Positions 9,491-17,817 of a DNA stretch of 64,000 nt are shown here, piece by piece. The notes under the pieces are model-generated. The model searched no databases. It was not told the DNA's origin and saw only the letters and a program-made list of their open reading frames with translations. The position numbers and the translations under genes were made by a program. Within the stretch, counting starts at the first letter, position 1. Each line of letters begins with the position of its first letter. The DNA comes from Comamonadaceae bacterium (GTDB taxonomy: Bacteria; Pseudomonadota; Gammaproteobacteria; Burkholderiales; Burkholderiaceae_C), in assembly GCA_947450645.1 (NCBI GenBank), contig CANFWH010000005.1, positions 1 through 64,000 on the forward strand, written 5' to 3'.

Positions 9491-10204
9491 ATGACATCTC
9501 CACACATCACGGTTGCACTCGTTGAAGACGACCCAGAAACCCACGCACGTCTGCTGGCAGCTTTGGCCACGGATGTGACTATTGAAGTGGTGTTTGCGAC
9601 CAATGCGGCCAAGCCCATGTTGCAATGGATGGTGGGGCGCATGGGGGAGCTTCACCCTCATGTCGTATTGGTCGATTTAGGCCTACCCGATCAGTCGGGT
9701 TTAGAAGTGATACGCCTTTGCAAAGCGATCCATCCCAAGACGGAGATCATGGTCATTACGATGTTTGGTGATGAGGCCAATATGATTCGCGCATTTGAGG
9801 CGGGCGCTAGTGGTTATTTGCTCAAGGACGGAAATGAGTCTGAGCTGTCTGAGCATGTGCATACCTTGCACGCAGGGGGCTCGCCCATGTCGCCGATTAT
9901 TGCGCGGCAGCTCTTGTCGCGAATGGGCGGCGCCAGCAGATCAGCTCCGCAAGCTATACGCCATATGACTTCCCAGCCAGCGGCCTCTGTGAAGCCAGAC
10001 GCAGAGCGACTGCTGACAGAGCGAGAAGAACAAGTGTTGCAATTTTTATCTCGTGGCTATAGCTATAGCGAATTAGCCAAAGAGTTGGGCGTCACCATTA
10101 ATACGATTCAAACGCATATCCGTGGTCTGTATGCGAAGCTAGAAGTCCATTCCAAATCTCAAGCAATTTTTCAAGCTAGGCAGCGGGGTATTCTTGATAG
10201 GTAA
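9491..10204 (+). CDS. NarL/FixJ-type two-component response regulator
   Basis: 237 residues: receiver domain (about 6-130) with acidic pair in VALVEDDPE, phospho-acceptor Asp62 (VLVDLGLPDQSG), switch Thr in VITMFG and Lys in YLLKDG; then a linker and a LuxR HTH (LTEREEQVLQFLSRG ... ELGVTINTIQTHIRGL). Unlike the orphan regulator at 3397 it retains every phosphorylation residue. Its 3' end overlaps the histidine kinase gene by 11 bp, so the pair should be a coupled two-component system. The signal and target genes are not evident; two acyl-CoA dehydrogenase genes follow on the same strand and are possible but unproven targets. Confidence 0.92.
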   Translation: MTSPHITVALVEDDPETHARLLAALATDVTIEVVFATNAAKPMLQWMVGRMGELHPHVVLVDLGLPDQSGLEVIRLCKAIHPKTEIMVITMFGDEANMIRAFEAGASGYLLKDGNESELSEHVHTLHAGGSPMSPIIARQLLSRMGGASRSAPQAIRHMTSQPAASVKPDAERLLTEREEQVLQFLSRGYSYSELAKELGVTINTIQTHIRGLYAKLEVHSKSQAIFQARQRGILDR

Positions 10205-12017
10205 GCGTGTTGCTGCTGCGGTCTTGCTCTGGCTGAGTTGCTGGGGTCTATCGGCGCAGGCTGAGGTTTTGACGATTCGACAAGTCAGTATGCAAGTCTC
10301 GACATCAGCTAAAAATGTTGAGGTTGAGAATCAGAGACTTCCTTTTCGTTGGGATGCTCATTTTTCTGGTGAGAACGGCAGCGCCAAGTACGTTGTGACC
10401 TTACCAGCCTATTGGGTGACGGCAGATATAAAACCCTATGCGATTTTTATTCCACGCATCGGAAATCAAGTCCAAGCATTTTTGAATGGGCAGATGGTTG
10501 ATTCCCCCAGCAGCTTAGATGATTCTTGGACAGACCAGAGTAAAGCACCCTACTGGTTAGCTTTACCCACTGCGCTATTGTTTAAGGATCGCCCGAATAT
10601 TTTGATATTGAATACAACGGTGCAGGCGCTACGTTGGGGCGGCTTGTCCGAGGTGTTCTACGGTCCAGAGCAAGAGCTGCGTGTCCAATACGCTATTGCC
10701 TATTGGTGGCAGCATTCGTCTTACATTGTCATTTTTGTCGCACTTTTTTTAATGGGCATGATTTCTTGGGCGCTTTGGCTGAGCCAGCGTGAAGGTCTGT
10801 ATGGACTTTTTGCTTTGAGCGCTATGTGGGGAGGTTTTAGTGCCATTAATCAGCTCTCTGCAACCTCTTGGTTGCCTTGGCCTTTGCAAGGCATTGCGGG
10901 ATCCGTGGCATTGGCTTGTCACATTATTTTTATGACACGCTTTACCCTAGGTATTGTGGGGCGGACGGCCTCTTGGGTTCGGTTGACGCTGTTGGCCACG
11001 ACGCTGTCGATTGGCATTGCTTTCATACTTGCAGAACCCGTCTATTGGACGGTGGCCGTGAGTTTTTTATTTCTTCCAATAGTCGTAGCTTTGATCTATA
11101 CGGCTAAAGCGGCAGACCAAACGCAATCTAGGCAAGCAAGGCTATTGTTTGGGGTGAGTCTTGTGGTGACGTTGGCTGCGCTACGAGATTTATTTACGAT
11201 TTATTTGCCTGAAACTGGGATGAGCCAATATACGTTATTACCCCACGCTTTGTTTTTGTATGTGATCGTGATGGGGTGGATTTTGGTGCAACGCTATATC
11301 GAGCAACATGCGCTGTATCAAGAGTTAAACGTATCACTAGAGCAACGCGTGTACGAGCGGGAGGTGCAACTCTCGCAGAGTTTTGAGCAAATTAAAAAAC
11401 AGGGCGAAGAACGAGCCAAATTGGTCGAGCGCCAGCGTATCATGTCCGATATTCACGATGGTGTGGGTGGCCAGCTGGTCGGACTGGTCAACATGATCAA
11501 GCGTGGCGAAACCAACCAATCTTTATTCGATCAAAAACAGTTGTCGGAGCACGCACAAATGGCGCTCGATGAGCTGCGCGTGGCAGTGGACGCTATGCAG
11601 CCCGTGGATGGCGATTTAACGACCGTACTTGCAACACTGCGCTATCGATTAGAACCGAGATTGAAGGCATCTGACATTACGCTTGCATGGCGTGTCCAAG
11701 AGCTGCCCGTGCTGATGGATCTCACTCCGCAAAAAGTATTGCAAATTCAGCGCATTTTGCTAGAAGCCTTTACCAACATCATCAAACATGCACAAGCAAA
11801 AACAGTGACCTTGGTTGCGCAGCACAAACCAAGCAGGACTTGCGTGCAAATTGTGCTGGTGGATGACGGTGTGGGCTTTGACCCCAGCACGCTTGCATCT
11901 AAAGGTCATGGCCTTAGCAATATGCGCTTTAGAGCCGAGGCCATAGGTGCAAGCTTAAGCATAACCAGAGGATTACCACAGGGATCGGTTTTGACGCTAG
12001 AAATGCCCATTTCCTAA
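10194..12017 (+). CDS. 7TM sensor histidine kinase (HisKA_3 type)
   Basis: 607 residues. A signal-anchor (MIGKRVAAAVLLWLSCWG) is followed by about 150 periplasmic residues with a jelly-roll look, seven hydrophobic helices (about 180-375), a coiled-coil linker (LEQRVYEREVQLSQSFEQI), the dimerisation/phosphoacceptor motif SDIHDGVGGQLVG with His421, and a HATPase domain (EAFTNIIKHA; VDDGVGFDPS; GHGLSNMRFRAEAIG). This resembles the 7TMR-DISM receptor class (family inference). The TTG at 10194 is chosen because it supplies the basic signal-peptide start and has GGGG about 8 bases upstream. It is the partner of the overlapping response regulator. Confidence 0.88.
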   Translation: MIGKRVAAAVLLWLSCWGLSAQAEVLTIRQVSMQVSTSAKNVEVENQRLPFRWDAHFSGENGSAKYVVTLPAYWVTADIKPYAIFIPRIGNQVQAFLNGQMVDSPSSLDDSWTDQSKAPYWLALPTALLFKDRPNILILNTTVQALRWGGLSEVFYGPEQELRVQYAIAYWWQHSSYIVIFVALFLMGMISWALWLSQREGLYGLFALSAMWGGFSAINQLSATSWLPWPLQGIAGSVALACHIIFMTRFTLGIVGRTASWVRLTLLATTLSIGIAFILAEPVYWTVAVSFLFLPIVVALIYTAKAADQTQSRQARLLFGVSLVVTLAALRDLFTIYLPETGMSQYTLLPHALFLYVIVMGWILVQRYIEQHALYQELNVSLEQRVYEREVQLSQSFEQIKKQGEERAKLVERQRIMSDIHDGVGGQLVGLVNMIKRGETNQSLFDQKQLSEHAQMALDELRVAVDAMQPVDGDLTTVLATLRYRLEPRLKASDITLAWRVQELPVLMDLTPQKVLQIQRILLEAFTNIIKHAQAKTVTLVAQHKPSRTCVQIVLVDDGVGFDPSTLASKGHGLSNMRFRAEAIGASLSITRGLPQGSVLTLEMPIS

Positions 12018-12068
12018 TGGCATAATGAAAAAGCACGTTCGTCCTATTTATTTTTTTAAGAGGCCATC

Positions 12069-13244
12069 ATGGATTTAGCTTTTACCCCAGAAGAAACTGC
12101 CTTTCGCATTGAGATACGCGATTGGGTTCGTGCTAATTTGCCATCAGAGATTGCGCATAAAGTCCATAACGCGTATCGCTTGACGCGCAATGATTTGCAA
12201 AGCTGGGCCAAGATACTTGGTAAAAAAGGCTGGCTCGGCCATGCGTGGCCTAAGGAGTTTGGTGGACCAGGTTGGAATGCCATTCAAAAACATTTGTTTG
12301 AAGAGGAGTGCGCACTGGCAGGCGCTCCGCGCGTGATTCCGTTTGGCCCCGTGATGGTGGCGCCCGTCATCATGGCGTTTGGTAATGCCGAGCAGCAGCG
12401 CAAGCATCTGCCTGGCATTGGTTCAGGCGAAGTATGGTGGAGTCAAGGCTATAGTGAACCAGGCTCGGGCTCCGATCTCGCATCGCTCAAATGCAAAGCC
12501 GAGCGAGTGGGCGACAAGTACATCGTCAACGGTCAAAAGACATGGACAACGCTCGGCCAATATGGCGAGTGGATTTTTTGTTTGGTGCGTACATCGTCTG
12601 AAGGCAAGCCGCAAACAGGCATTAGTTTTTTGCTGATTGACATGAAGAGCAAGGGCGTCAGCGTACGTCCCATCAAGCTTTTAGATGGTGAGTGTGAAGT
12701 CAATGAAGTTTGGTTCGATAACGTGGAAGTGCCCGTTGAAAATTTGATTGGCGAAGAAAATAAAGGTTGGAATTACGCCAAACATTTGCTGGCGCACGAG
12801 CGCACCAATATTGCCGATGTGAATCGCGCCAAGCGAGAGCTGGAGCGGCTTAAGCGCATTGCCAAAGACGAGGGCGTGTACGAAGACTTTAGATTCCGTG
12901 ACGAAATTGCCAAGCTCGAAGTGGACATTGTGGCACTTGAGATGCTGGTGCTGCGTGTTTTATCCGCCGAAAAATCGGGCAAGCAATCACTCGATATTGC
13001 AGGCTTGCTCAAAATCAGAGGCAGTGAAATCCAGCAGCGCTACTCTGAGCTAATGATGCTGGCTGCTGGCCCGCGCAGCTTGCCACTGATCGAAGAAGCT
13101 AAAGATGCAGGCTGGCAGGGTGACATGATTCCTGACTATTGCGCGCCATTGGCTAGCGTGTACTTCAACATGCGCAAGACCACCATCTATGGCGGCAGCA
13201 ACGAAGTGCAGCGCAATATCGTTTCTCAAACTGTTTTAGGATAA
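12069..13244 (+). CDS. Acyl-CoA dehydrogenase, large-subunit type (PimC-like)
   Basis: A 391-residue FAD acyl-CoA dehydrogenase: N-terminal helical domain, middle beta domain with SQGYSEPGSGSDLASL and NGQKTWTTLGQYGEW, and C-terminal helical domain ending TIYGGSNEVQRNIV. In medium-chain dehydrogenases the corresponding position reads YEGT, with the catalytic Glu; here it is Gly. Such proteins often work as one half of a heteromeric enzyme, as in pimeloyl-CoA dehydrogenase PimC/PimD. The next gene starts three bases after the stop and encodes the likely partner. Substrate is not readable; electrons would go to ETF (etfAB at 36-38 kb). The 51-bp gap upstream separates it from the kinase. Confidence 0.88.
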   Translation: MDLAFTPEETAFRIEIRDWVRANLPSEIAHKVHNAYRLTRNDLQSWAKILGKKGWLGHAWPKEFGGPGWNAIQKHLFEEECALAGAPRVIPFGPVMVAPVIMAFGNAEQQRKHLPGIGSGEVWWSQGYSEPGSGSDLASLKCKAERVGDKYIVNGQKTWTTLGQYGEWIFCLVRTSSEGKPQTGISFLLIDMKSKGVSVRPIKLLDGECEVNEVWFDNVEVPVENLIGEENKGWNYAKHLLAHERTNIADVNRAKRELERLKRIAKDEGVYEDFRFRDEIAKLEVDIVALEMLVLRVLSAEKSGKQSLDIAGLLKIRGSEIQQRYSELMMLAAGPRSLPLIEEAKDAGWQGDMIPDYCAPLASVYFNMRKTTIYGGSNEVQRNIVSQTVLG

Positions 13245-13247
13245 ATC

Positions 13248-14375
13248 ATGGACTTCAATTTTTCAGAAGATCAAGAGCAACTTCGTGACGCGGTCAAGCG
13301 TTGGGTAAGCAAGGACTACACGTTTGAGCGCCGTAACAAAATCATTGCAGCAGGAAATGGCAAAGGTGGCTACGACGCGGCTGTGTACCAAGAGCTTGCT
13401 GGACTAGGCCTTGCAGGACTTAATGTGCCTGAAAGCCATGATGGACTTGGCATGGGTGCTGTGGACGCGATGGTGGTGATGGAGGAGCTGGGGCGCGGCA
13501 TGGTGATGGAGCCGCTTGCGCAGACGCTAATCGTCAGTCGCGTGCTGAGCACATTTGCCGATAGCGCGATTCAAGCCTCGTGGTTACCAAAGCTGGCATC
13601 AGGCGAAGCACAGATCTCACTAGCCTATCAAGAATCCGCATCACGTTACAAGCTAGATGCCTGCCAGGCCACAGCTGTCAAGGCTTCCACAGGGTACGTT
13701 TTGAGCGGTAAGAAGGTGCTAGTTGTTGCGGGCGATAAAGTGACTGGTTATATCGTGAGCGCCAAATTAGACGGCAAGCCCGCCTTGTTTTTAATGGAAC
13801 GCAGCGCAGCGGGGGTCAAATCCACGCCTGTTGGCCTGCAAGATGGTTCCCGCGCCGCAGAAGTCACGTTTGATAACGCCGCCGCCACGCTCATCACCTT
13901 GGATGGCCTCTCTGTGCTTGAACTCGCCGTCGATACTGGCATTGCGCTTTTGTGCGCCGAAGCGGTTGGCGTGATGGACACGACGCTTGCCATGACGGTT
14001 GAATACATGAACACGCGCAAGCAGTTTGGTGTCGTCATTTCTTCATTCCAAGCACTGCGCCACCGTGTGGCCGATATCAAGATGCAATTAGAGCTAGCAC
14101 GCTCCATGAGCTATTACGCTGCACTCAAAATGGAAACACCATCCGCAGAGCGCCGCGCCTGCATGGCTCGCGCTAAATACCAGCTTGGTCAGTCGATGCG
14201 TTTTGTTGGGCAGTCTGCGGTGCAACTGCATGGTGGTATTGGCGTGACGGACGAGTACATGGTTAGCCATTGCTTCAAAAAACTAACGCAACTAGAGATG
14301 ACATTTGGCGATAGCCTGCATCATTTGGGTGAGGTGTCTAGCCGTATGCAAGACACCGCTGGGGTGTTTGCTTAA
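13248..14375 (+). CDS. Acyl-CoA dehydrogenase, small-subunit type (PimD-like)
   Basis: 375 residues. The N-terminal domain (MDFNFSEDQEQLRDAV), a shortened middle domain, and the C-terminal helical bundle with TRKQFGVVISSFQALRHRVA and AVQLHGGIGVTDEYMVSH are all visible. The end lacks the usual FAD-loop sequence and reads CFKKLTQLEMTFGDS. Together with the gene just upstream (3-bp gap) it looks like the two-subunit acyl-CoA dehydrogenases such as PimC/PimD. It is probably the last gene of the plus-strand unit, since hisD converges on it 10 bp beyond the stop. Confidence 0.87.
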   Translation: MDFNFSEDQEQLRDAVKRWVSKDYTFERRNKIIAAGNGKGGYDAAVYQELAGLGLAGLNVPESHDGLGMGAVDAMVVMEELGRGMVMEPLAQTLIVSRVLSTFADSAIQASWLPKLASGEAQISLAYQESASRYKLDACQATAVKASTGYVLSGKKVLVVAGDKVTGYIVSAKLDGKPALFLMERSAAGVKSTPVGLQDGSRAAEVTFDNAAATLITLDGLSVLELAVDTGIALLCAEAVGVMDTTLAMTVEYMNTRKQFGVVISSFQALRHRVADIKMQLELARSMSYYAALKMETPSAERRACMARAKYQLGQSMRFVGQSAVQLHGGIGVTDEYMVSHCFKKLTQLEMTFGDSLHHLGEVSSRMQDTAGVFA

Positions 14376-14385
14376 TTTTTAAATC

Positions 14386-15693
14386 TTACAGTCGCATCTG
14401 GGCGGCTCGTGCGTGGCTTTGCAAGCCTTCGCTATAGGCCAAAGTCGCCGCAATTTTGCCCAAAGACTTTGCACCTTGCTCGCTCACCTCAATGAGGCTT
14501 GAACGCTTCTGAAAATCGTACACACCCAGTGGCGATGAGAACCTCGCTGTGCCACTTGTAGGCAGCACATGGTTTGGCCCCGCGCAGTAGTCACCTAAAG
14601 ATTCACTGGTGTACGCACCCAAAAAGATGGCACCTGCGTGCTTGAGCAGTGGCTCCCATTGGTGCGGATTTCTGCTCGATACTTCTAAGTGTTCGGGCGC
14701 AATTTGGTTGCTAATGTCGCAAGCCTCTTCCATGCTGCGCGTGTGGATAAGCGCACCGCGATCATTGAGTGATTTCGCAATGATGTCTTTGCGTGGCATC
14801 CCTTGCAAAAGCTTATCCATACTGGCTTGCACGGCATCAAGATAGGCTGCGTCGGGGCTGAGCAAAATGCTTTGTGCCAGCTCGTCGTGTTCAGCTTGGC
14901 TAAATAAATCCATGGCAACCCAATCGGGCGGTGTGGTGCCATCGGCCAATACCAAAATCTCAGATGGACCCGCAATCATGTCGATACCGACTAAGCCAAA
15001 GACTTGGCGTTTGGCCTCTGCTACGTAGGCGTTGCCAGGGCCTGTGATTTTGTCAACTTTTGGAATGGTGGTCGTGCCGTAAGCAAGGCTGGCTATGGCT
15101 TGCGAGCCACCGATCGTGAACGCACGCGTGACGCCGCCCACATATGCGGCGGCTAAAACCATTGAATTTTTGATGCCTTGCGGTGTCGGCACAACCATGA
15201 TGATTTCGCCAACACCAGCCACGTGCGCAGGAATTGCATTCATCAAAACCGATGAGGGATAAGTCGCTTTGCCGCCAGGTACATAGATGCCCACGCGGTC
15301 TAGTGGTGTGACTTTTTGTCCCAAGAGCGTACCGTCTGCGTCCGTATATTGCCAACTCTCACCAGATGCTTTCTTTTGTGCTTCGTGATAACTTTTGATG
15401 CGGGAGGCCGCACTGGATAAGGCTTCACGCAGTTCTGGCGTGAGCGAGTCATAAGCAGCTTTGAGCTCGGTTTGTGTGAGTTCTAGCTCACTCATGGATT
15501 GAGCTTTAACGCCATCCCAGCGTGTGGTGTATTCCAGTACAGCTGTATCGCCACGTGATTTCACGTCCAGCAAAATAGCTTCCACAGTGCTACTGAGCGC
15601 CTTCGTGTCCTGCGCTGATATATGCAGCCGCGCTTGCAAATCAGCCGCAAATGAGGGGCTGGCGGTCGATAGGCGAAGTGGCTTGGCAATCAT
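14386..15693 (-). CDS. hisD: Histidinol dehydrogenase
   Basis: Oxidises L-histidinol to L-histidine with two NAD+ (last steps of histidine synthesis), zinc-dependent. Family blocks are [22 protein letters not shown], here seen from [12 protein letters not shown] onward, [14 protein letters not shown], and the C-terminal [21 protein letters not shown] with zinc/active-site His. I set the start at 15693 (MIAKPLRLS), 4 bp after the hisG stop, giving 435 residues, a normal length; the open frame extends 97 codons further upstream inside hisG but without homologous sequence. hisC and hisB, which often follow in Burkholderiales, are absent: the next gene converges from the other strand. Confidence 0.95.
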   Translation of the reverse strand: MIAKPLRLSTASPSFAADLQARLHISAQDTKALSSTVEAILLDVKSRGDTAVLEYTTRWDGVKAQSMSELELTQTELKAAYDSLTPELREALSSAASRIKSYHEAQKKASGESWQYTDADGTLLGQKVTPLDRVGIYVPGGKATYPSSVLMNAIPAHVAGVGEIIMVVPTPQGIKNSMVLAAAYVGGVTRAFTIGGSQAIASLAYGTTTIPKVDKITGPGNAYVAEAKRQVFGLVGIDMIAGPSEILVLADGTTPPDWVAMDLFSQAEHDELAQSILLSPDAAYLDAVQASMDKLLQGMPRKDIIAKSLNDRGALIHTRSMEEACDISNQIAPEHLEVSSRNPHQWEPLLKHAGAIFLGAYTSESLGDYCAGPNHVLPTSGTARFSSPLGVYDFQKRSSLIEVSEQGAKSLGKIAATLAYSEGLQSHARAAQMRL

Positions 15694-15697
15694 CGAA

Positions 15698-16357
15698 TTA
15701 GCGGACTGCATTTTCAAAAGCGATGAGGATAGGGCGCAGCAAATCGTGTTTGAGCTTGAGAGCCGCTTGATTGACGACGAGGCGCGAGCTAATGTCCATA
15801 ATGAATTCGACCTCAACGAGGTGATTAGCTTTGAGCGTCGCACCCGTAGAGACCACGTCCACAATGGCATCCGCAAGACCTGTGAGCGGTGCAAGTTCCA
15901 TCGAACCATAGAGTTTGATGATGTCAACGTGCACACCTTTGCCGGCAAAAAAATCTCGCGCAATTTGCACAAACTTGGTCGCAACGGTAAGACGTGCGCC
16001 TTGCTTCACCGCAGCTTGGTAATCAAAACCTTCGCGCACCGCCACGCTCATGCGGCATTTGGCAATTTTTAAATCAAGGGGTTGATAAAGACCATCGCTT
16101 CCACTCTCGATCAGCGTGTCTTTGCCCGTTACGCCAATGTCCGCGCCGCCTAGCGCCACGTAGGTGGGCACGTCGGTCGCGCGTACTAAGAGCACGCGTA
16201 CATGCGGTTGATTGGTTGCCAGAATCAGTTTGCGTGTGGTCTCGGGGTCGTCGAGTACTTCGATTCCTGCTGCTTTGAGCAACGGCAAAGTTTCATCAAA
16301 AATGCGACCTTTAGAGAGTGCGAGCGTAATCGTTGGCTGGGTGGATGCAGTATTCAT
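15698..16357 (-). CDS. hisG: ATP phosphoribosyltransferase catalytic subunit, short form
   Basis: First enzyme of histidine synthesis (ATP + PRPP). The protein has 219 residues, begins [17 protein letters not shown], and contains [14 protein letters not shown] and the PRPP-binding [16 protein letters not shown]. It lacks the C-terminal regulatory domain of long HisG, so it should need HisZ, a histidyl-tRNA-synthetase paralogue, for activity and feedback control (established for HisG-S); hisZ is not in the window. It lies 18 bp after murA and 4 bp before hisD on the same strand. Confidence 0.95.
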   Translation of the reverse strand: MNTASTQPTITLALSKGRIFDETLPLLKAAGIEVLDDPETTRKLILATNQPHVRVLLVRATDVPTYVALGGADIGVTGKDTLIESGSDGLYQPLDLKIAKCRMSVAVREGFDYQAAVKQGARLTVATKFVQIARDFFAGKGVHVDIIKLYGSMELAPLTGLADAIVDVVSTGATLKANHLVEVEFIMDISSRLVVNQAALKLKHDLLRPILIAFENAVR

Positions 16358-16375
16358 AGCGGCTACTTTACTCGC

Positions 16376-17653
16376 TCATTTCACGCGCTCAATATCCGCG
16401 CCAATGCCGCGTAGCTTATCTTCCATGCGGTCGTAGCCACGGTCTAGGTGGTAGATGCGCTCAACGGTGGTTTCGCCCTCGGCCACCAAGCCAGCAATCA
16501 CCAGCGATGCCGAGGCTCTAAGGTCAGTCGCCATCACATGCGCTCCCGATAGCTTGGCGTTGCCACTCACCATAGCCACCTTGCCGTCAATTTGAATGTT
16601 CGCGCCAAGTCGCACCAATTCGTTCACGTGCATAAAGCGGTTTTCAAAAATTGTTTCTGTTGCCATCGAGCTGCCCGTGCTTACGACATTTAGCGCCATC
16701 ATTTGTGCTTGCATGTCGGTGGGAAAGCCTGGGTATTCTGTCGTGCGAAAAGACTGCGCTTTCAGTTTCCCCGAGGAGATCACACGTATGCCATGCGGCA
16801 GGCCAAGTGGGGATTGGGTTACAGAGGCACCCGCCTCGCGAAGCTTATCCAGTAAGGCGTCCAGATGATCGCCCCGCGCATTTTCTAAAATTACGTCGCC
16901 GCCCGTTGCAGCCACGGCGCACAAAAACGTACCCGCTTCAATACGATCGGCCACTACGCTGTGCGTACAGCCGTGCAGTTTTTTTACGCCCGTAATTGTG
17001 ATGCGGCTCGTGCCGTGTCCCGTAATGTTTGCACCCATACTAATCAGCATTTCAGCAAGATCAGGAATTTCAGGCTCTTGCGCGGCGTTTTCTAAAACAG
17101 TTACGCCATCTGCTAAGCAGGCAGCCATTAAAAAGTTTTCTGTACCCGTCACGGTCACCATGTCGGTGGTGATGTGTGCGCCTTTGAGGCGCATCCAACC
17201 TTCAGGCAGGCGAGCATTCATGTAACCATGCGCTACATCAATGATTGCGCCCATGGCTTGCAAGCCCTTGATGTGCTGATCAACAGGGCGTGAGCCAATG
17301 GCGCAGCCGCCTGGCAGCGAGACAGTAGCCTTGCCAAAACGTGCCAAGAGCGGACCCAGTGCCAAGACTGATGCACGCATGGTTTTGACGAGTTCGTAGG
17401 GTGCTTCAGGCTTATTCAGCGCAGCCGCATTCAGCGTGACCACGCCATCATCAGATCGCTCAAAAGCCACGCCCATGTTACGAATCAGACGTTCCATCGT
17501 GACGACGTCTTGTAGGCGTGGCACGTTTTTAAGCGTCACACTATCTGCCGTCAACAGCGCCGCGCATAGCTCGGGGAGAGCGGCGTTTTTAGCACCAGAG
17601 ATACAGACTGTGCCATGCAAGGCGCGTCCGCCACGAATCAAAAGTTTATCCAT
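16376..17653 (-). CDS. murA: UDP-N-acetylglucosamine 1-carboxyvinyltransferase
   Basis: Transfers enolpyruvate from PEP to UDP-GlcNAc, the first committed step of peptidoglycan synthesis, in the cytoplasm. The catalytic cysteine that fosfomycin alkylates is Cys117 in [32 protein letters not shown] and [15 protein letters not shown] are further family blocks; 425 residues is normal. murA followed by hisG and hisD is a frequent betaproteobacterial order. tRNA-Thr lies 39 bp upstream on the same strand, so murA may be transcribed through or from just after the tRNA. Confidence 0.96.
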   Translation of the reverse strand: MDKLLIRGGRALHGTVCISGAKNAALPELCAALLTADSVTLKNVPRLQDVVTMERLIRNMGVAFERSDDGVVTLNAAALNKPEAPYELVKTMRASVLALGPLLARFGKATVSLPGGCAIGSRPVDQHIKGLQAMGAIIDVAHGYMNARLPEGWMRLKGAHITTDMVTVTGTENFLMAACLADGVTVLENAAQEPEIPDLAEMLISMGANITGHGTSRITITGVKKLHGCTHSVVADRIEAGTFLCAVAATGGDVILENARGDHLDALLDKLREAGASVTQSPLGLPHGIRVISSGKLKAQSFRTTEYPGFPTDMQAQMMALNVVSTGSSMATETIFENRFMHVNELVRLGANIQIDGKVAMVSGNAKLSGAHVMATDLRASASLVIAGLVAEGETTVERIYHLDRGYDRMEDKLRGIGADIERVK

Positions 17654-17692
17654 GAAATCTTGTGGCTAGAGAGGCTGAGAGGGAATAGTAAA

Positions 17693-17768
17693 TGGTGCCG
17701 GAGAGATGAATCGAACACCCGACCTTCTCATTACGAATGAGCTGCTCTACCGACTGAGCTACACCGGC
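17693..17768 (-). tRNA. tRNA-Thr (anticodon CGU)
   Basis: The minus strand folds as a 76-nt tRNA including an encoded CCA: acceptor GCCGGTG/CTCCGGC, D-arm GCTC/GAGC, anticodon loop TTCGTAA with CGT, T-loop TTCGATT. Position 6-67 is a U-U mismatch in the acceptor stem, and the T-stem contains two G-U pairs; otherwise the cloverleaf is regular. It lies between lon and murA. Confidence 0.95.
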
Positions 17769-17817
17769 ACACCAAAGCGGCAAATTATAAACGTGACCCG
17801 AAGGGCAAAAGCGTTGA

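Noticed and set aside
15694-15984. 97-codon N-terminal extension of hisD into hisG
   Set aside because: The extension is hisG read out of frame; hisD homologues begin near MIAKPLRLS and an ATG sits just after the hisG stop.
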